Positions 1 through 8,972 are shown, numbered from the stretch's first letter. The stretch is 64,000 nucleotides of DNA from Phaeobacter sp. 22II1-1F12B (GCF_002210165.1 NZ_AQQP01000005.1:62001-126000); one strand, 5' to 3'. The notes: a model not told the origin generated them from the letters alone. Program-made: numbers and translations.

Positions 1-909
1 GCGCAGATGGAAGCAGGCGGCAAAGGTGTTCCGGTTGCCGGCTTTGGCCCGCTGCTCGAGCGCATCATGCTGAACCACACCAACCCCGACCCGGCGCTTG
101 GCCCGGACGAGCGTTCGGTTGTGCGTCCGCACCCCTTCCTTCAGGATCCTGCCGTCTACAAGGCAATGTCACTGGCCATCGACCGTCCGCTGCTGGTCGA
201 AGTCGGTTACGGCCAGGCCGGCAAGGTAACCTGCAACTGGGTACCGGCACCGGAAGTCTATTCGTCGACCACGTTCGACTGTTCGACCCAAGACATCGAA
301 GGCGCCAATAAGCTGCTGGATGATGCTGGCATCGTCGACACCGATGGCGACGGCATCCGTGAAAAAGACGGTGTTCCGCTCAAGCTCCTCTACCAGACCT
401 CGACCAACGCCGTCCGTCAGGACTTCCAGGCGCTGATCAAGCAGTGGTGGAGCGAGATCGGCATCGAATCCGAGCTGCGCAACGTCAACTCCTCGGTCTT
501 CTTCGGTGGTGACCCGGGCTCCCCGGATACCTTCCAGAAGTTCTATGCCGACGTTGAAATGTACGCGAACACCTTCAACGGCACCGACCCGCAGTCCTAT
601 CTGGGCAACGCGCTCTGCGACAAGGCTCCGAGCCCCGCAAGCCAGTGGCAGGGTGAGAACATCTCGCGCTTCTGCAGCGAAGAATATGACGCGCTGCACA
701 AGGAACTGGCCAAGACCGCCGGTACCGAGGCACGCGCCGAGATCGCCAAGAAGCTCAATGACATCGTGATCGAACAAGGCGGCATGATCCCGCTGGTTCA
801 CCGCGGTCGTCTTTCCGCACATGCCAACACGCTTGGCGGTGTTGTCCTGAACGTCTGGGACAGCGAGCTGTGGAACGTTGCAGACTGGTATCGCGCAGAA
901 GGCTCCTGA
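1..909 (+). CDS. ABC transporter substrate-binding protein, peptide/nickel type (5' truncated)
   Basis: Last 302 residues of a family 5 (DppA/OppA-like) periplasmic binding protein; the reading frame is open from base 1, so the signal peptide and first lobe lie outside the window. Family-type features are the AIDR segment near residue 60 and the stretch describing a peptide-binding lobe with DTDGDGIREKDG near residue 115. It should capture an oligopeptide or similar ligand and deliver it to the two permeases that follow at 1038 and 2038. A strong hairpin separates it from the first permease. The exact ligand cannot be told from sequence. No ATPase gene for this system is in the window, so the ATPases are either upstream or unlinked. 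Confidence 0.9.
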   Translation, partial: AQMEAGGKGVPVAGFGPLLERIMLNHTNPDPALGPDERSVVRPHPFLQDPAVYKAMSLAIDRPLLVEVGYGQAGKVTCNWVPAPEVYSSTTFDCSTQDIEGANKLLDDAGIVDTDGDGIREKDGVPLKLLYQTSTNAVRQDFQALIKQWWSEIGIESELRNVNSSVFFGGDPGSPDTFQKFYADVEMYANTFNGTDPQSYLGNALCDKAPSPASQWQGENISRFCSEEYDALHKELAKTAGTEARAEIAKKLNDIVIEQGGMIPLVHRGRLSAHANTLGGVVLNVWDSELWNVADWYRAEGS

Positions 910-922
910 TCGCCTGACGCGG

Positions 923-949
923 GGCCCCGGCGTTTCAGGCGCCGGGGCC
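923..949 (+). terminator. Intercistronic GC-rich hairpin after the binding-protein gene
   Basis: A perfect 10-bp stem (923-932 with 940-949, loop of 7) starts 13 bases after the stop codon. No T run follows, so it is better read as an mRNA-stabilising or partially terminating hairpin inside the operon than as a full terminator. Such hairpins commonly let binding protein be made in excess over permease. Confidence 0.6.
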
Positions 950-1037
950 ACACCCAATATACCGCTCATTTCGGCCCCTGATTTTTCACGGCAGCGGAAA
1001 ACAGGCTGAAAACCTTACTCTCTCATAGGCGCCGTTG

Positions 1038-2045
1038 ATGCTGACTTTTACCATACGACGTTTGGTACTGGCGATTCCGACTCTGCTGTTCATCAGCCTT
1101 GTCATCTTTCTCCTTCTCGAACTTGCACCGGGCGATCCGATGGCCCAGGTGCCCCTGACCGTCCCCCCCGAAGTAAAACAACAGATGCGCGAGGCGCTTG
1201 GCCTCGGTGAACCGATACCGGTGCGCTACTGGAAATGGATCGTCCAGTTCTTCTGGATCGAACCGCAGGTTCTCTTTGACAATATCTTCGGTACCAACCT
1301 GACCGAAGGCAAACTCCGCGTGATCTCGTGGCAGACCCGCTCGCCGGTGATGGACATCGTGGTTCAGCGTATTCCCCAGACGCTCTGGGTCGTCGGCACC
1401 GCCTATGTGGTCGCCACGCTGATCGCCATTCCGATCGGCATCTATTCCGCCTACCGCCAGTATTCGTGGTTCGATCAGGCCGGGACTTTCGTGTCGATGA
1501 TCGGCTTTTCCGTGCCGCCGTTCTTCTCGGGTGTTCTGGTGATCGTGATCTTCTCGGTCCAGCTTGGCTGGTTCCCGTCGATCTATGACACGACCCATGT
1601 GGTGAACAGCTGGGAAAGCTTTGTCAAACAGCTTCAACAGATGATCATGCCGGTGATGGTGCTTGCGCTTCAGATCACCGCCCAGACCAGCCGCTTCATG
1701 CGCGCCTCGATGCTCGATAACCTCAACCAGGATTACGTGCGTACCGCCCGCGCCAAGGGGCTTGGCGAATACGCGGTGGTGATGGTGCATGTGCTGCGCA
1801 ACTCGATGATCCCGGTGGTCACCGTCATCGCGCTTGGCGTGCCTGCCATCTTTGGCGGCGCGATCATCACCGAGCAGGTGTTCAAGGTGAACGGGATCGG
1901 CCAGCTGCTGATCACCGCGATCCAAGCCAACGACCTGCCGATGGTGCAGACGCTGACATTCATCTTTGCCGCGCTGATCGTGATCTTCAACCTGATTGCC
2001 GATGTGCTCTACGGCATCCTTGACCCGAGGATCCGCTATGACTGA
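1038..2045 (+). CDS. ABC transporter permease, DppB/OppB type
   Basis: 335-residue inner-membrane permease of the binding-protein-dependent transport family for peptides. A hydrophobic N-terminal helix (FTIRRLVLAIPTLLFISLVI) is followed by a large periplasmic loop and about five more membrane segments. The cytoplasmic EAA loop is visible as DYVRTARAKGLGEYAVV, the contact site for the ATPase. The C-terminus ends in the typical LYGILDPRIRYD. I chose the ATG at 1038 rather than the TTG just before it. It overlaps the next gene by 8 bases, so the two permeases are translationally coupled and probably form a heterodimer. Confidence 0.93.
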   Translation: MLTFTIRRLVLAIPTLLFISLVIFLLLELAPGDPMAQVPLTVPPEVKQQMREALGLGEPIPVRYWKWIVQFFWIEPQVLFDNIFGTNLTEGKLRVISWQTRSPVMDIVVQRIPQTLWVVGTAYVVATLIAIPIGIYSAYRQYSWFDQAGTFVSMIGFSVPPFFSGVLVIVIFSVQLGWFPSIYDTTHVVNSWESFVKQLQQMIMPVMVLALQITAQTSRFMRASMLDNLNQDYVRTARAKGLGEYAVVMVHVLRNSMIPVVTVIALGVPAIFGGAIITEQVFKVNGIGQLLITAIQANDLPMVQTLTFIFAALIVIFNLIADVLYGILDPRIRYD

Positions 2046-3009
2046 TCGTGACCGTCTCGTACCCGACGAAGGCCTCACCCCCGCGTCCGAAGCCCTGCCC
2101 GGCGCGGCCGGTCCGCTCAAGCTCGACAAGCCGCCGCGCAGCCAGTGGGCCGATGTCTGGGACCAGTTCAAGCACCACAAGGGCGCCATGGCGGGCGGGA
2201 TCATCTTTCTCGCCATAGTGCTCACCGTGTTCCTCGGACCGCTGGTCTGGACTGTCGAACCCACACTGATCGACATCCGGGCCCGAAATCAGGGCATGAG
2301 CCTTGAACATCCCTTCGGCACCGATCAGCTGGGCCGCGACATGTTTGCCCGGATGATGGCCGGCGGACGGACGTCCGTGGCGGTGGGCATCGCCGCCATG
2401 CTGCTGGCGCTTTTCCTCGGCTCTTTCGTCGGCGTGGTGGCCGGGTTCTTCAAAAAGCTCGACAGCCCGCTGATGCGCCTGACCGACCTGTTCCTTGCCT
2501 TGCCGCTCTTGCCGCTGCTGCTGGTCATGATGCTGCTGTTCCGCGAACCGCTGAACGCGGCCTTTGGCGCCGAACAGGGGATATTCATCCTGATCGTCTG
2601 CGCCATCGGCGTGACCAGCTGGATGCCGACGGCGCGGATCGTGCGCGGCGATGTCCTCGCGCTGAAAGAGCGCGAGTTCGTGCTTGCCGCGCGCTCCATC
2701 GGGACGACCAATGCCAAGATGATCACCAGGCATATCCTGCCGAACGTGCTGTCGCCGATCATGGTTTCCGCCACGCTGGGCATCGCCAACGCGATCATCA
2801 CAGAATCGGCCCTGTCCTTTCTTGGTCTCGGTTTCCCGCCCGACTTCCCCACTTGGGGACGGCTGCTGTTTGATGCGACGGACTATCTGCAGCAGTACCC
2901 GTCGCGCGTATTCTGGCCTGGCATGGCGATCTCGCTCACCGTGCTAAGCGTCAACTATCTTGGCGACGGTCTGCGCGACGCGCTCGACCCGCGCATTCGC
3001 GGTCGCTGA
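2038..3009 (+). CDS. ABC transporter permease, DppC/OppC type
   Basis: 323-residue partner permease. It has the OppC N-terminal extension and first helix (GGIIFLAIVLTVFLGPLV), a periplasmic DARNQ-like segment ending in HPFGTDQLGRDMFARMM, the hallmark of DppC proteins, then five membrane segments and the EAA loop EFVLAARSIGTTNAKMI. The C-terminus GDGLRDALDPRIRGR is diagnostic. The start ATG at 2038 overlaps the previous gene by 8 bases. Nothing ATPase-like follows; a hairpin closes the transcript. Confidence 0.93.
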   Translation: MTDRDRLVPDEGLTPASEALPGAAGPLKLDKPPRSQWADVWDQFKHHKGAMAGGIIFLAIVLTVFLGPLVWTVEPTLIDIRARNQGMSLEHPFGTDQLGRDMFARMMAGGRTSVAVGIAAMLLALFLGSFVGVVAGFFKKLDSPLMRLTDLFLALPLLPLLLVMMLLFREPLNAAFGAEQGIFILIVCAIGVTSWMPTARIVRGDVLALKEREFVLAARSIGTTNAKMITRHILPNVLSPIMVSATLGIANAIITESALSFLGLGFPPDFPTWGRLLFDATDYLQQYPSRVFWPGMAISLTVLSVNYLGDGLRDALDPRIRGR

Positions 3010-3015
3010 AAATCA

Positions 3016-3046
3016 GCCGCGCCGCCGGATTCACCTGCGGCGCGGC
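3016..3046 (+). terminator. Hairpin at the end of the peptide ABC operon
   Basis: Perfect 10-bp GC stem (3016-3025 with 3037-3046, loop of 11) begins 6 bases after the permease stop codon. There is no T tract, so termination efficiency is uncertain. Confidence 0.55.
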
Positions 3047-3128
3047 CCCTCAATTGCCGTCACGCCCTTGATCATTGCCGGGTTCTGCGCCATCTGAGTG
3101 GCCCAACCCCGGATGCGTGAGCTGGCCA

Positions 3129-4166
3129 ATGTTTGAATCTCTTGGTTTCGTCGAAACAACCTCCCGCGAGGCAAGCGTCTGGCTTGGCCTCATGGTGGGC
3201 TTTCTCTTTGGCATTCTCGCCGAACGCACCAAGTTCTGCTTTCGCCGCTCGCTGGTCGGTGAAGACCGCCGCGAAGCTATGGGCGTCTGGCTGATGGCGC
3301 TGGCCGTCGCCGTGCTTGGCACGCAAGCAGCAGTTGCCCTTGGCTGGATCAGCTTTGCCGAGCATCGTTTTCTTTCGCCTTCCCTGCCCGTTCTGGCAAT
3401 CGGTCTTGGCGGGGTGTTCTTTGGCGCGGGCATGGTGCTGACGCGCGGCTGTATTTCGCGGCTGACCGTGCTGACTGGCACGGGCAACCTGCGCGCCGTT
3501 ACCGTGATCCTCGTCTTTGCCATCACCGCCCATGCGACGCTCAAAGGCGTGCTGGCCCCGCTCCGCGTAGGCCTTGGCAGCGTGACGTTTGAGCTGGGCG
3601 AGATCACATCGCTGGCCGCCCTGCCCGGCGGCGGGCTGATCTGGGCCGGGCTGATCGCTGTCGTCTGCCTTTTCGTGGCACTCCGATCAGGCAACGGCCC
3701 GGTGATGCTCCTCCTCGCCGCGCTGCTTGGGCTGCTGGTTCCGCTGGCATGGGTTGGCACCGGGTTCATCCTGTTCGACGAATTCGAACCCATAGCGATG
3801 GAAAGCCTGTCCTTCACCTCCCCTTCGGCTGAGACACTGTTCTATCTGGTGGCCTCCAGCGCCATTTCCGCCAGTTTTGGCCCCGGCCTTGTTGCCGGTG
3901 TCCTGATCGGAGCGATCCTGTCGTCGGTCACCTTTGGCAGCTTTCGCTGGCAGAGCTTTGCCACGCCACGCCAGACCGGTCGGTACCTGACCGGCGGGGC
4001 GATGATGGGCTTTGGCGGCGTCCTTGCCGGTGGCTGCACCCTTGGCGCGGGCCTCTCCGGTGTGCCGACACTCAGCTTTGCGGCGATCCTCGCCATTCTC
4101 TCGATCGCGGTTGGCGGTCTGGCAACCAACGCCCTGCTCAGTCGAGCCGCGCCCGTAACCGCCTGA
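3129..4166 (+). CDS. YeeE/YedE family membrane protein (sulfur-compound transport family)
   Basis: 345-residue, strongly hydrophobic inner-membrane protein with roughly nine to ten membrane segments. The three cysteines conserved in YeeE/TsuA thiosulfate transporters are present in their usual settings: Cys37 in TKFCFRR, Cys108 in LTRGCISRL and Cys303 in GGCTLGAGLSG. In characterised members these cysteines pass thiosulfate through the membrane. No TusA-like (YeeD) partner or rhodanese gene is next to it, so the exact sulfur substrate is open. The ATG at 3129 puts the conserved N-terminal region at the expected distance. Its 3' end overlaps the convergent DUF3422 gene by 29 bases. Confidence 0.82.
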   Translation: MFESLGFVETTSREASVWLGLMVGFLFGILAERTKFCFRRSLVGEDRREAMGVWLMALAVAVLGTQAAVALGWISFAEHRFLSPSLPVLAIGLGGVFFGAGMVLTRGCISRLTVLTGTGNLRAVTVILVFAITAHATLKGVLAPLRVGLGSVTFELGEITSLAALPGGGLIWAGLIAVVCLFVALRSGNGPVMLLLAALLGLLVPLAWVGTGFILFDEFEPIAMESLSFTSPSAETLFYLVASSAISASFGPGLVAGVLIGAILSSVTFGSFRWQSFATPRQTGRYLTGGAMMGFGGVLAGGCTLGAGLSGVPTLSFAAILAILSIAVGGLATNALLSRAAPVTA

Positions 4167-5418
4167 CCATCCACCAGACCAGTAATACCACCGGGATCGT
4201 CAGCACAGCCGTTAGCATCGGCTTGCTGACGCCCGTTGCATTGGCCAGCGGATAGAGCAGGTAGGACACCAGCGAGACGGCGTAATAGCTGATCGCCACC
4301 ACCGACAATCCCTCAACCGTGTGCTGAAGGCGCAGCTGCAAGTCCGCGCGCCTGTCCATACTCGCCAAGAGAGCCTGGTTCTGGGCACTGCGCTCCACAT
4401 CGACACGGGTCCGCAGTAAATCACCGGTACGGATCGCGCGTTCCGACAGGGCCGAAATCCGGCGTTCGGTCGATTTGACCGTCCGCATCGCCGGCTCATA
4501 CCGTCGCATCATGAATTCCTGAAAGGTCTGACGTCCACGAAACCGGGTTTCGCGCAGCGACCCGATCCGCTGGTTCACCAGCGCCTCGTAGGCCCCCGTC
4601 GCCCCGAACCGGAAAGAAGACGTGGCCGAAAGGGTTTCAACCTCGGCCGAGACCGACAGCAGGCTGTGCAGGGTATTCTCCGGCTCGCTTCTTTCCTCGG
4701 TCATCGCCACCATGAGTTCGGTCAGGCGCTTTTCCATCTCGCCAATCTGCCCTGACAGGTGACGCGCCCGTGAAAACCCAAGCATCGACATCGATTTGTA
4801 GGTTTCGATCTCGCAAAGCCGCTGGACGATACGACCGATGCGCCGGTCGCCCGTCTCCGGGTCGACGAACAGCGCAAACCGCATATGGCCCGAGGGATCG
4901 ATCCGGAAATCACCCGCGATCATTGCCGCCTTTTCCAGCACGTACGAGGCGGCAAGGCTTTCAGGAACGAACCAGTTGGCCAGCGACGCCTCGATCGTCC
5001 CCTCCTCCATCATCGGCATGATATGCATGTTGATCGAGGTGATCCGCTCACCCGGCGCATTGTCGAGCCAGTCCTTGGGAAAGACCGAAAAATCCACGGG
5101 ATCAAAGGCCCGGTCGCGCGGCCCGTCGATCAGAACCGAGTAGGTCACGAATTCGGTGTGCTGCTCCCACTTGAGTACATGACGTCCGATCTGACCCGAA
5201 TAATGGATCGCACCGGGCTGCGGATGCGCGACCCCATGCCGGTCAAGCAGATCGGTCAGATGGGCAATATCCGCCGCCCTGTCCCGCGCCACCGCGTTTT
5301 CGCGCCGCTTGATGGCAAGAAACACAACCGAGGACGGCGCCGACATGATCGGAAAGGGCCGCGCGTGCAGCTCATTGGCCAGTTGATAGCGTAAAGGATG
5401 ATCGTCGATGGGGGGCAT
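4138..5418 (-). CDS. DUF3422 family membrane-anchored protein
   Basis: 426 residues. The opening segment DHPLRYQLANELHARPFP is the signature of DUF3422, a proteobacterial family without an established function. The body is soluble and largely helical (long helices around residues 225-350), and the last 60 residues hold two membrane segments (VVAISYYAVSLVSYLLYPLA and PMLTAVLTIPVVLLVWWMV) followed by an arginine-rich tail, so it is probably anchored with its bulk in the cytoplasm. The layout resembles magnesium-transporter-like or coiled-coil signalling proteins, but no catalytic motif is visible. It converges on the YeeE-like gene with a 29-base overlap. Confidence 0.8.
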   Translation of the reverse strand: MPPIDDHPLRYQLANELHARPFPIMSAPSSVVFLAIKRRENAVARDRAADIAHLTDLLDRHGVAHPQPGAIHYSGQIGRHVLKWEQHTEFVTYSVLIDGPRDRAFDPVDFSVFPKDWLDNAPGERITSINMHIMPMMEEGTIEASLANWFVPESLAASYVLEKAAMIAGDFRIDPSGHMRFALFVDPETGDRRIGRIVQRLCEIETYKSMSMLGFSRARHLSGQIGEMEKRLTELMVAMTEERSEPENTLHSLLSVSAEVETLSATSSFRFGATGAYEALVNQRIGSLRETRFRGRQTFQEFMMRRYEPAMRTVKSTERRISALSERAIRTGDLLRTRVDVERSAQNQALLASMDRRADLQLRLQHTVEGLSVVAISYYAVSLVSYLLYPLANATGVSKPMLTAVLTIPVVLLVWWMVRRLRARLD

Positions 5419-5538
5419 CTTTGCGTCCTTTCCCCTGCCACCTTATCCGAGGGCGACCAGAACGCAAACTTAATGTTTTATATCATGTAGTTAACGGAAT
5501 ACAACGGTATACAGCCCCGCCGTGATATCTCTGCACCT

Positions 5539-6123
5539 TCAATCTCTGCGTGTAAGCCCCGCCCCGAACAGGGCTGCCAGATTAGCAAGGCTTTGCTGGT
5601 AAGCCGGGTAATCCATCGTCACCATCTTGAGCCCCTTGAGCGCGGCGGTGATCGTCGAGGCAACGCTTTCCGCCTCGGCGGAAAGCTGCACCCGTCCGGC
5701 CCGGTCTTCCTCGCGCAGCCATTCGGCATAGATCGTTTTCAGCCGCGCTTCTCCGGCAAGGGCGACTTCGTTCGAAATGGACTTGCCCGATTCCAGCAAT
5801 TCGCGCCCATGCGGCGAGGTCAGCATGTCCTTCATCAACTGGCCGCCCTGCGCGGCAAAGGCGGCGCTGATCCGTTCGGCGACACTGCCCTCTCCGGCCA
5901 GCGCCGCTTTCAGTTCCTGCGCCGTCACCTCGTAGAAATGCTCGGTCAACGAGCGAAAGATGTCTTCCTTGTTGCGGTAATGCAGGTACAGCGCAGGCCG
6001 CGACATGCCCGCCGCGCGCGCGATATCGTCCATCGAGGTCTTCTTGTACCCATAGGCGGCAAAAGTATTCCATGCGCCAAGCAGGATGCTTGCTTGCCTG
6101 TGGTCTGTACCCATCTCGTTCAT
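5539..6123 (-). CDS. TetR family transcriptional regulator
   Basis: 194 residues from the ATG at 6123. The N-terminal helix-turn-helix is clear (TSMDDIARAAGMSRPALYLHYRNKEDIF, two separate stretches of it diagnostic for TetR_N), followed by a divergent all-helical ligand domain. It is divergent from the molybdenum hydroxylase genes at 6235 and is presumably their local repressor as well as its own. Longer starts exist at 6150 and 6174, but those would place the operator-like repeats inside the coding sequence; the 6123 start has AGG about 9 bases upstream. The inducer is unknown. Confidence 0.88.
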   Translation of the reverse strand: MNEMGTDHRQASILLGAWNTFAAYGYKKTSMDDIARAAGMSRPALYLHYRNKEDIFRSLTEHFYEVTAQELKAALAGEGSVAERISAAFAAQGGQLMKDMLTSPHGRELLESGKSISNEVALAGEARLKTIYAEWLREEDRAGRVQLSAEAESVASTITAALKGLKMVTMDYPAYQQSLANLAALFGAGLTRRD

Positions 6124-6132
6124 GGGAGACTG

Positions 6133-6176
6133 CCTGACACTTTTATCCATTTTTGTCAATTGACACCCTGACACTT
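6133..6176. promoter_or_regulatory. Operator-like region between tetR-type gene and molybdenum hydroxylase genes
   Basis: Two exact copies of the 10-mer CCTGACACTT lie at 6133-6142 and 6167-6176, and between them sits a perfect 12-bp palindrome TGTCAATTGACA (6154-6165). The palindrome also holds TTGACA-type hexamers in both orientations. This arrangement fits a TetR operator overlapping divergent promoters. Binding is inferred, not shown. Confidence 0.6.
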
Positions 6177-6234
6177 ATAGTTCATTTTGTCACAAGCCAA
6201 CGTATCAACGCCAAAGCAAAGGATACAAGCAGCC

Positions 6235-6699
6235 ATGTCCACTTCTCTCAAAATTAACGGTAAGACACATGATGTCGACCTGCCAGAGGATGTTCCCCTG
6301 CTCTGGGTTCTGCGCGACGAAATCGGCCTGACCGGCACGAAATACGGCTGCGGCGTCGCGGCTTGTGGCGCCTGCACCGTACACATCGGCGATACCGCCG
6401 TGCGCAGCTGTCAGGTCGCACTTGGCGATGTCTGGGACGATGTCACCACCATCGAAGGTCTGGGCACCCCGGAAACGATGGCCGTGATCCAGTCCGCATG
6501 GGTCGAACATCAGGTCGCGCAATGCGGCTATTGCCAGTCCGGCCAGATCATGCAGGCCGCCGCTCTGTTGGCCGAAAATGACTCGCCCACGGACGAGGAC
6601 ATCGACCTTGCCATGCAGGGCAACCTTTGTCGCTGCGGCACCTATCCCCGCATCCGGGCCGCGATTCACGCCGCCTCTGCCAAGATGAAGGAGGTGTAA
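6235..6699 (+). CDS. (2Fe-2S)-binding subunit of a molybdenum hydroxylase (isoquinoline 1-oxidoreductase alpha type)
   Basis: 154 residues, the normal length for the small iron-sulfur subunit. A plant-type 2Fe-2S cluster is formed by the cysteines of [16 protein letters not shown] plus the following RSC, and a second cluster by QCGYCQSGQ and [12 protein letters not shown]. It carries electrons from the molybdenum subunit encoded 4 bases downstream. The ATG at 6235 has AAAGGA about 11 bases upstream. There is no FAD subunit gene, which fits the IorAB/periplasmic aldehyde oxidase layout, in which electrons go to a cytochrome or other carrier rather than NAD. Confidence 0.92.
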   Translation: MSTSLKINGKTHDVDLPEDVPLLWVLRDEIGLTGTKYGCGVAACGACTVHIGDTAVRSCQVALGDVWDDVTTIEGLGTPETMAVIQSAWVEHQVAQCGYCQSGQIMQAAALLAENDSPTDEDIDLAMQGNLCRCGTYPRIRAAIHAASAKMKEV

Positions 6700-6703
6700 G
6701 CCC

Positions 6704-8944
6704 ATGTCGCGCATCGGTAAAATCGCCCGCCGTTCCTTTCTCATCGGGTCTGTCGCCATCGTCGGCGGCGTCGCTTTCGGCGCTTACAAAATCAACCAGC
6801 CCGCCCCGAACCCGTTGAAACCCTTAACCGGCCAGACCGCGCTGAACCCGTTCATCCTGATAGATGCCGAGGGCGTTACCCTGATCGCCCCACGGGCGGA
6901 GATGGGCCAGGGCGTACACACCACCTGGGCCGCGCTCATTGCCGAGGAACTAGACGTGGCGCTGGAAGACGTACGCGTGCTGCACGGGCCGGCGGGCAAG
7001 GCCTATTACAACTCGGCCATGATGGGCGAGGCCCTGCCCGGCAAGGGCTATGACACCTCGGCTTTCCAGCACAGCCTTGGCGAAGCGATGGGCAGTATCG
7101 GCAAGCTGGTCGATCTTCAACTGACCGGTGGTTCGAGCTCCATGAAGGACGGGTTCGTGCGGATGCGCGAAACCGGAGCCGCCGCCCGCGAAACCCTGAA
7201 ACAGGCCGCCGCGAACCGGCTGGGCATTTCTCGTGATCAACTGAAAACCGAAAACGGCAGCGTGATCGCGCCCGATGGCAGCAGCCTTACCTATAGCGAA
7301 CTGGCCGAAGACGCCGCCGGGATCACGCCCCCGGATGTGACCCTGCGCGACCCGAGCCAATGGCGCTACTTGGGCAAATCGACGCCGCGCATCGACGTGG
7401 TCGGCAAATCCACCGGCACGGCGCAGTTCGGCATAGACACCCGCCTGCCGGGGATGAAATTCGCAGCTCTGCGTGCCAATCCACGCCTTGGCGGCGGCAT
7501 GAAAGGCTTCGATGCCAGCGCGGCCGAAACCATGCCCGGTGTCGAAAAGGTAGTAGACCTTGGGAATGCCGTGGCCGTAGTCGCAAACAATACGTGGCTC
7601 GCGCAGCAGGCGCTCGACATGGTCGAAATCGACTGGGAAGACGCGCCCTACCCGCCCGAGACCGATCAGCTCTTTGACGCCATCGCGCGCAGCTTTGACG
7701 AAAAGCCCAACTCCTCCATGCGCGATGACGGCGATGCGGAAACCCTGCCCGAAGGCGCGACCGAACTGACCGTCGAATACCGCGTGCCTTACCTTGCCCA
7801 TGCAACGATGGAGCCGATGAACGCGACCGCGCTGCATGATGGTATCACGCTTGATGTCTGGTGCGGTAACCAGGACCCGATTTTTCAACAGAAGAAATGC
7901 GCCGAACTGGCCGGAGTCGAACAGGAAAACGTCCGCATCCACACCACACTGATGGGCGGCGGTTTCGGACGTCGAGCCGAGCTCGACTTTGCCTCTTACG
8001 CGACGCTCCTTGCCACGCAGATGAAGGGCACGCCGGTCCAGCTCACGTGGTCGCGCGAAGAAGACATGCGCCATGATTTCTATCGCCCCGGTGCCATCGG
8101 TCGTTTTCGCGGCGCGATCAAGGATGGCCGCGCGGTGCTGCTCGACGGCCAGATCGCGGCGCAATCGGTGATGGGCCAGTCCCTGAAACGCTATGCGGGC
8201 ATTTCCCCGATGGGACCGGACAAGGTGCATGTCGAAGGCGCGTTCAACCAACCATACGGCATTCCGAACTACCGCATTCGCGGTTACCTGACCGATCTCG
8301 CGGTGCCGGTCGGATCATGGCGCTCTGTCGGGAATTCGCACAACGCCTTTTTCCACGAAACCTTCATCGACGAACTGGCCCATGCCGCCGGTCGCGACCC
8401 GCTCGTTTTCCGGATCGAGCTGATGCAGGGCGTACACGCGCCGTCCGTTGGCTGTCTCGAAGCGGTGCGAGAGATGTCGGGCTGGACCGGCAAGACGCCC
8501 GATGGGGTCGGACGCGGTGTTGCCTTTACTTATAGTTTCGGCACCCCTGTCGCCGAGGTCATCGAAGTCGTGGACGAAGACGGCACCATCCGCATCCGCA
8601 AGGCTTGGATCGCCTGTGATGTGGGCACCGCGCTGGACCCGTCGATCATCGAGGCGCAGATGGAAAGCGGGCTGATCTACGGCCTGTCTGCCGCCTGCTT
8701 TGGCGAAATCACCTTTGCCGGTGGCGAGGTCGAACAGTTCAACTTCCCGGACTACGATGCGCTACGCCTTCATAACACGCCGGAAATCGAAACCCGCATT
8801 CTGGAAACCAACCGCTATCTGGGTGGTGTCGGAGAACCGGGAACGCCGCCGTCGATGCCGGCCCTCGGGAATGCGCTGTTCGATCTGACCGGCAAACGGG
8901 CCCGCACTCTGCCGCTGTCGAAGGAATTCGATCTTCTGGCCTGA
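6704..8944 (+). CDS. Molybdopterin-binding subunit of xanthine dehydrogenase family (IorB-like), Tat-exported
   Basis: 746 residues, 4 bases after the iron-sulfur subunit with AGGAGG upstream of its ATG. The N-terminus reads ARRSFLIGSVAIVGGVAF, a twin-arginine signal, so the enzyme works in the periplasm after folding with its cofactor. Two aldehyde-oxidase molybdopterin domains follow; GGGFGRRAELDF near residue 420 is the cofactor-contact loop and GVGEPGTPPSMPALGNA near residue 710 carries the expected catalytic glutamate. The likely reaction is hydroxylation of an N-heterocycle or an aldehyde. XdhC/CoxI-type maturation genes and the third (cytochrome) subunit are not adjacent. Substrate is not predictable. 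Confidence 0.9.
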   Translation: MSRIGKIARRSFLIGSVAIVGGVAFGAYKINQPAPNPLKPLTGQTALNPFILIDAEGVTLIAPRAEMGQGVHTTWAALIAEELDVALEDVRVLHGPAGKAYYNSAMMGEALPGKGYDTSAFQHSLGEAMGSIGKLVDLQLTGGSSSMKDGFVRMRETGAAARETLKQAAANRLGISRDQLKTENGSVIAPDGSSLTYSELAEDAAGITPPDVTLRDPSQWRYLGKSTPRIDVVGKSTGTAQFGIDTRLPGMKFAALRANPRLGGGMKGFDASAAETMPGVEKVVDLGNAVAVVANNTWLAQQALDMVEIDWEDAPYPPETDQLFDAIARSFDEKPNSSMRDDGDAETLPEGATELTVEYRVPYLAHATMEPMNATALHDGITLDVWCGNQDPIFQQKKCAELAGVEQENVRIHTTLMGGGFGRRAELDFASYATLLATQMKGTPVQLTWSREEDMRHDFYRPGAIGRFRGAIKDGRAVLLDGQIAAQSVMGQSLKRYAGISPMGPDKVHVEGAFNQPYGIPNYRIRGYLTDLAVPVGSWRSVGNSHNAFFHETFIDELAHAAGRDPLVFRIELMQGVHAPSVGCLEAVREMSGWTGKTPDGVGRGVAFTYSFGTPVAEVIEVVDEDGTIRIRKAWIACDVGTALDPSIIEAQMESGLIYGLSAACFGEITFAGGEVEQFNFPDYDALRLHNTPEIETRILETNRYLGGVGEPGTPPSMPALGNALFDLTGKRARTLPLSKEFDLLA

Positions 8945-8949
8945 CAAAC

Positions 8950-8972
8950 GGGCTGGCCGGGGCGGTCAGCCC
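8950..8972. terminator. Hairpin between convergent genes (iorB-like and acetyltransferase)
   Basis: Stem 8950-8958 with 8964-8972 (8 Watson-Crick pairs and one G-T pair, loop of 5) lies between the two convergent stop codons and can act on both strands. There is no T tract. Confidence 0.45.

Noticed and set aside
2325-2852. Minus-strand open frame opposite the DppC-type permease
   Set aside because: The permease motifs on the plus strand are unambiguous.
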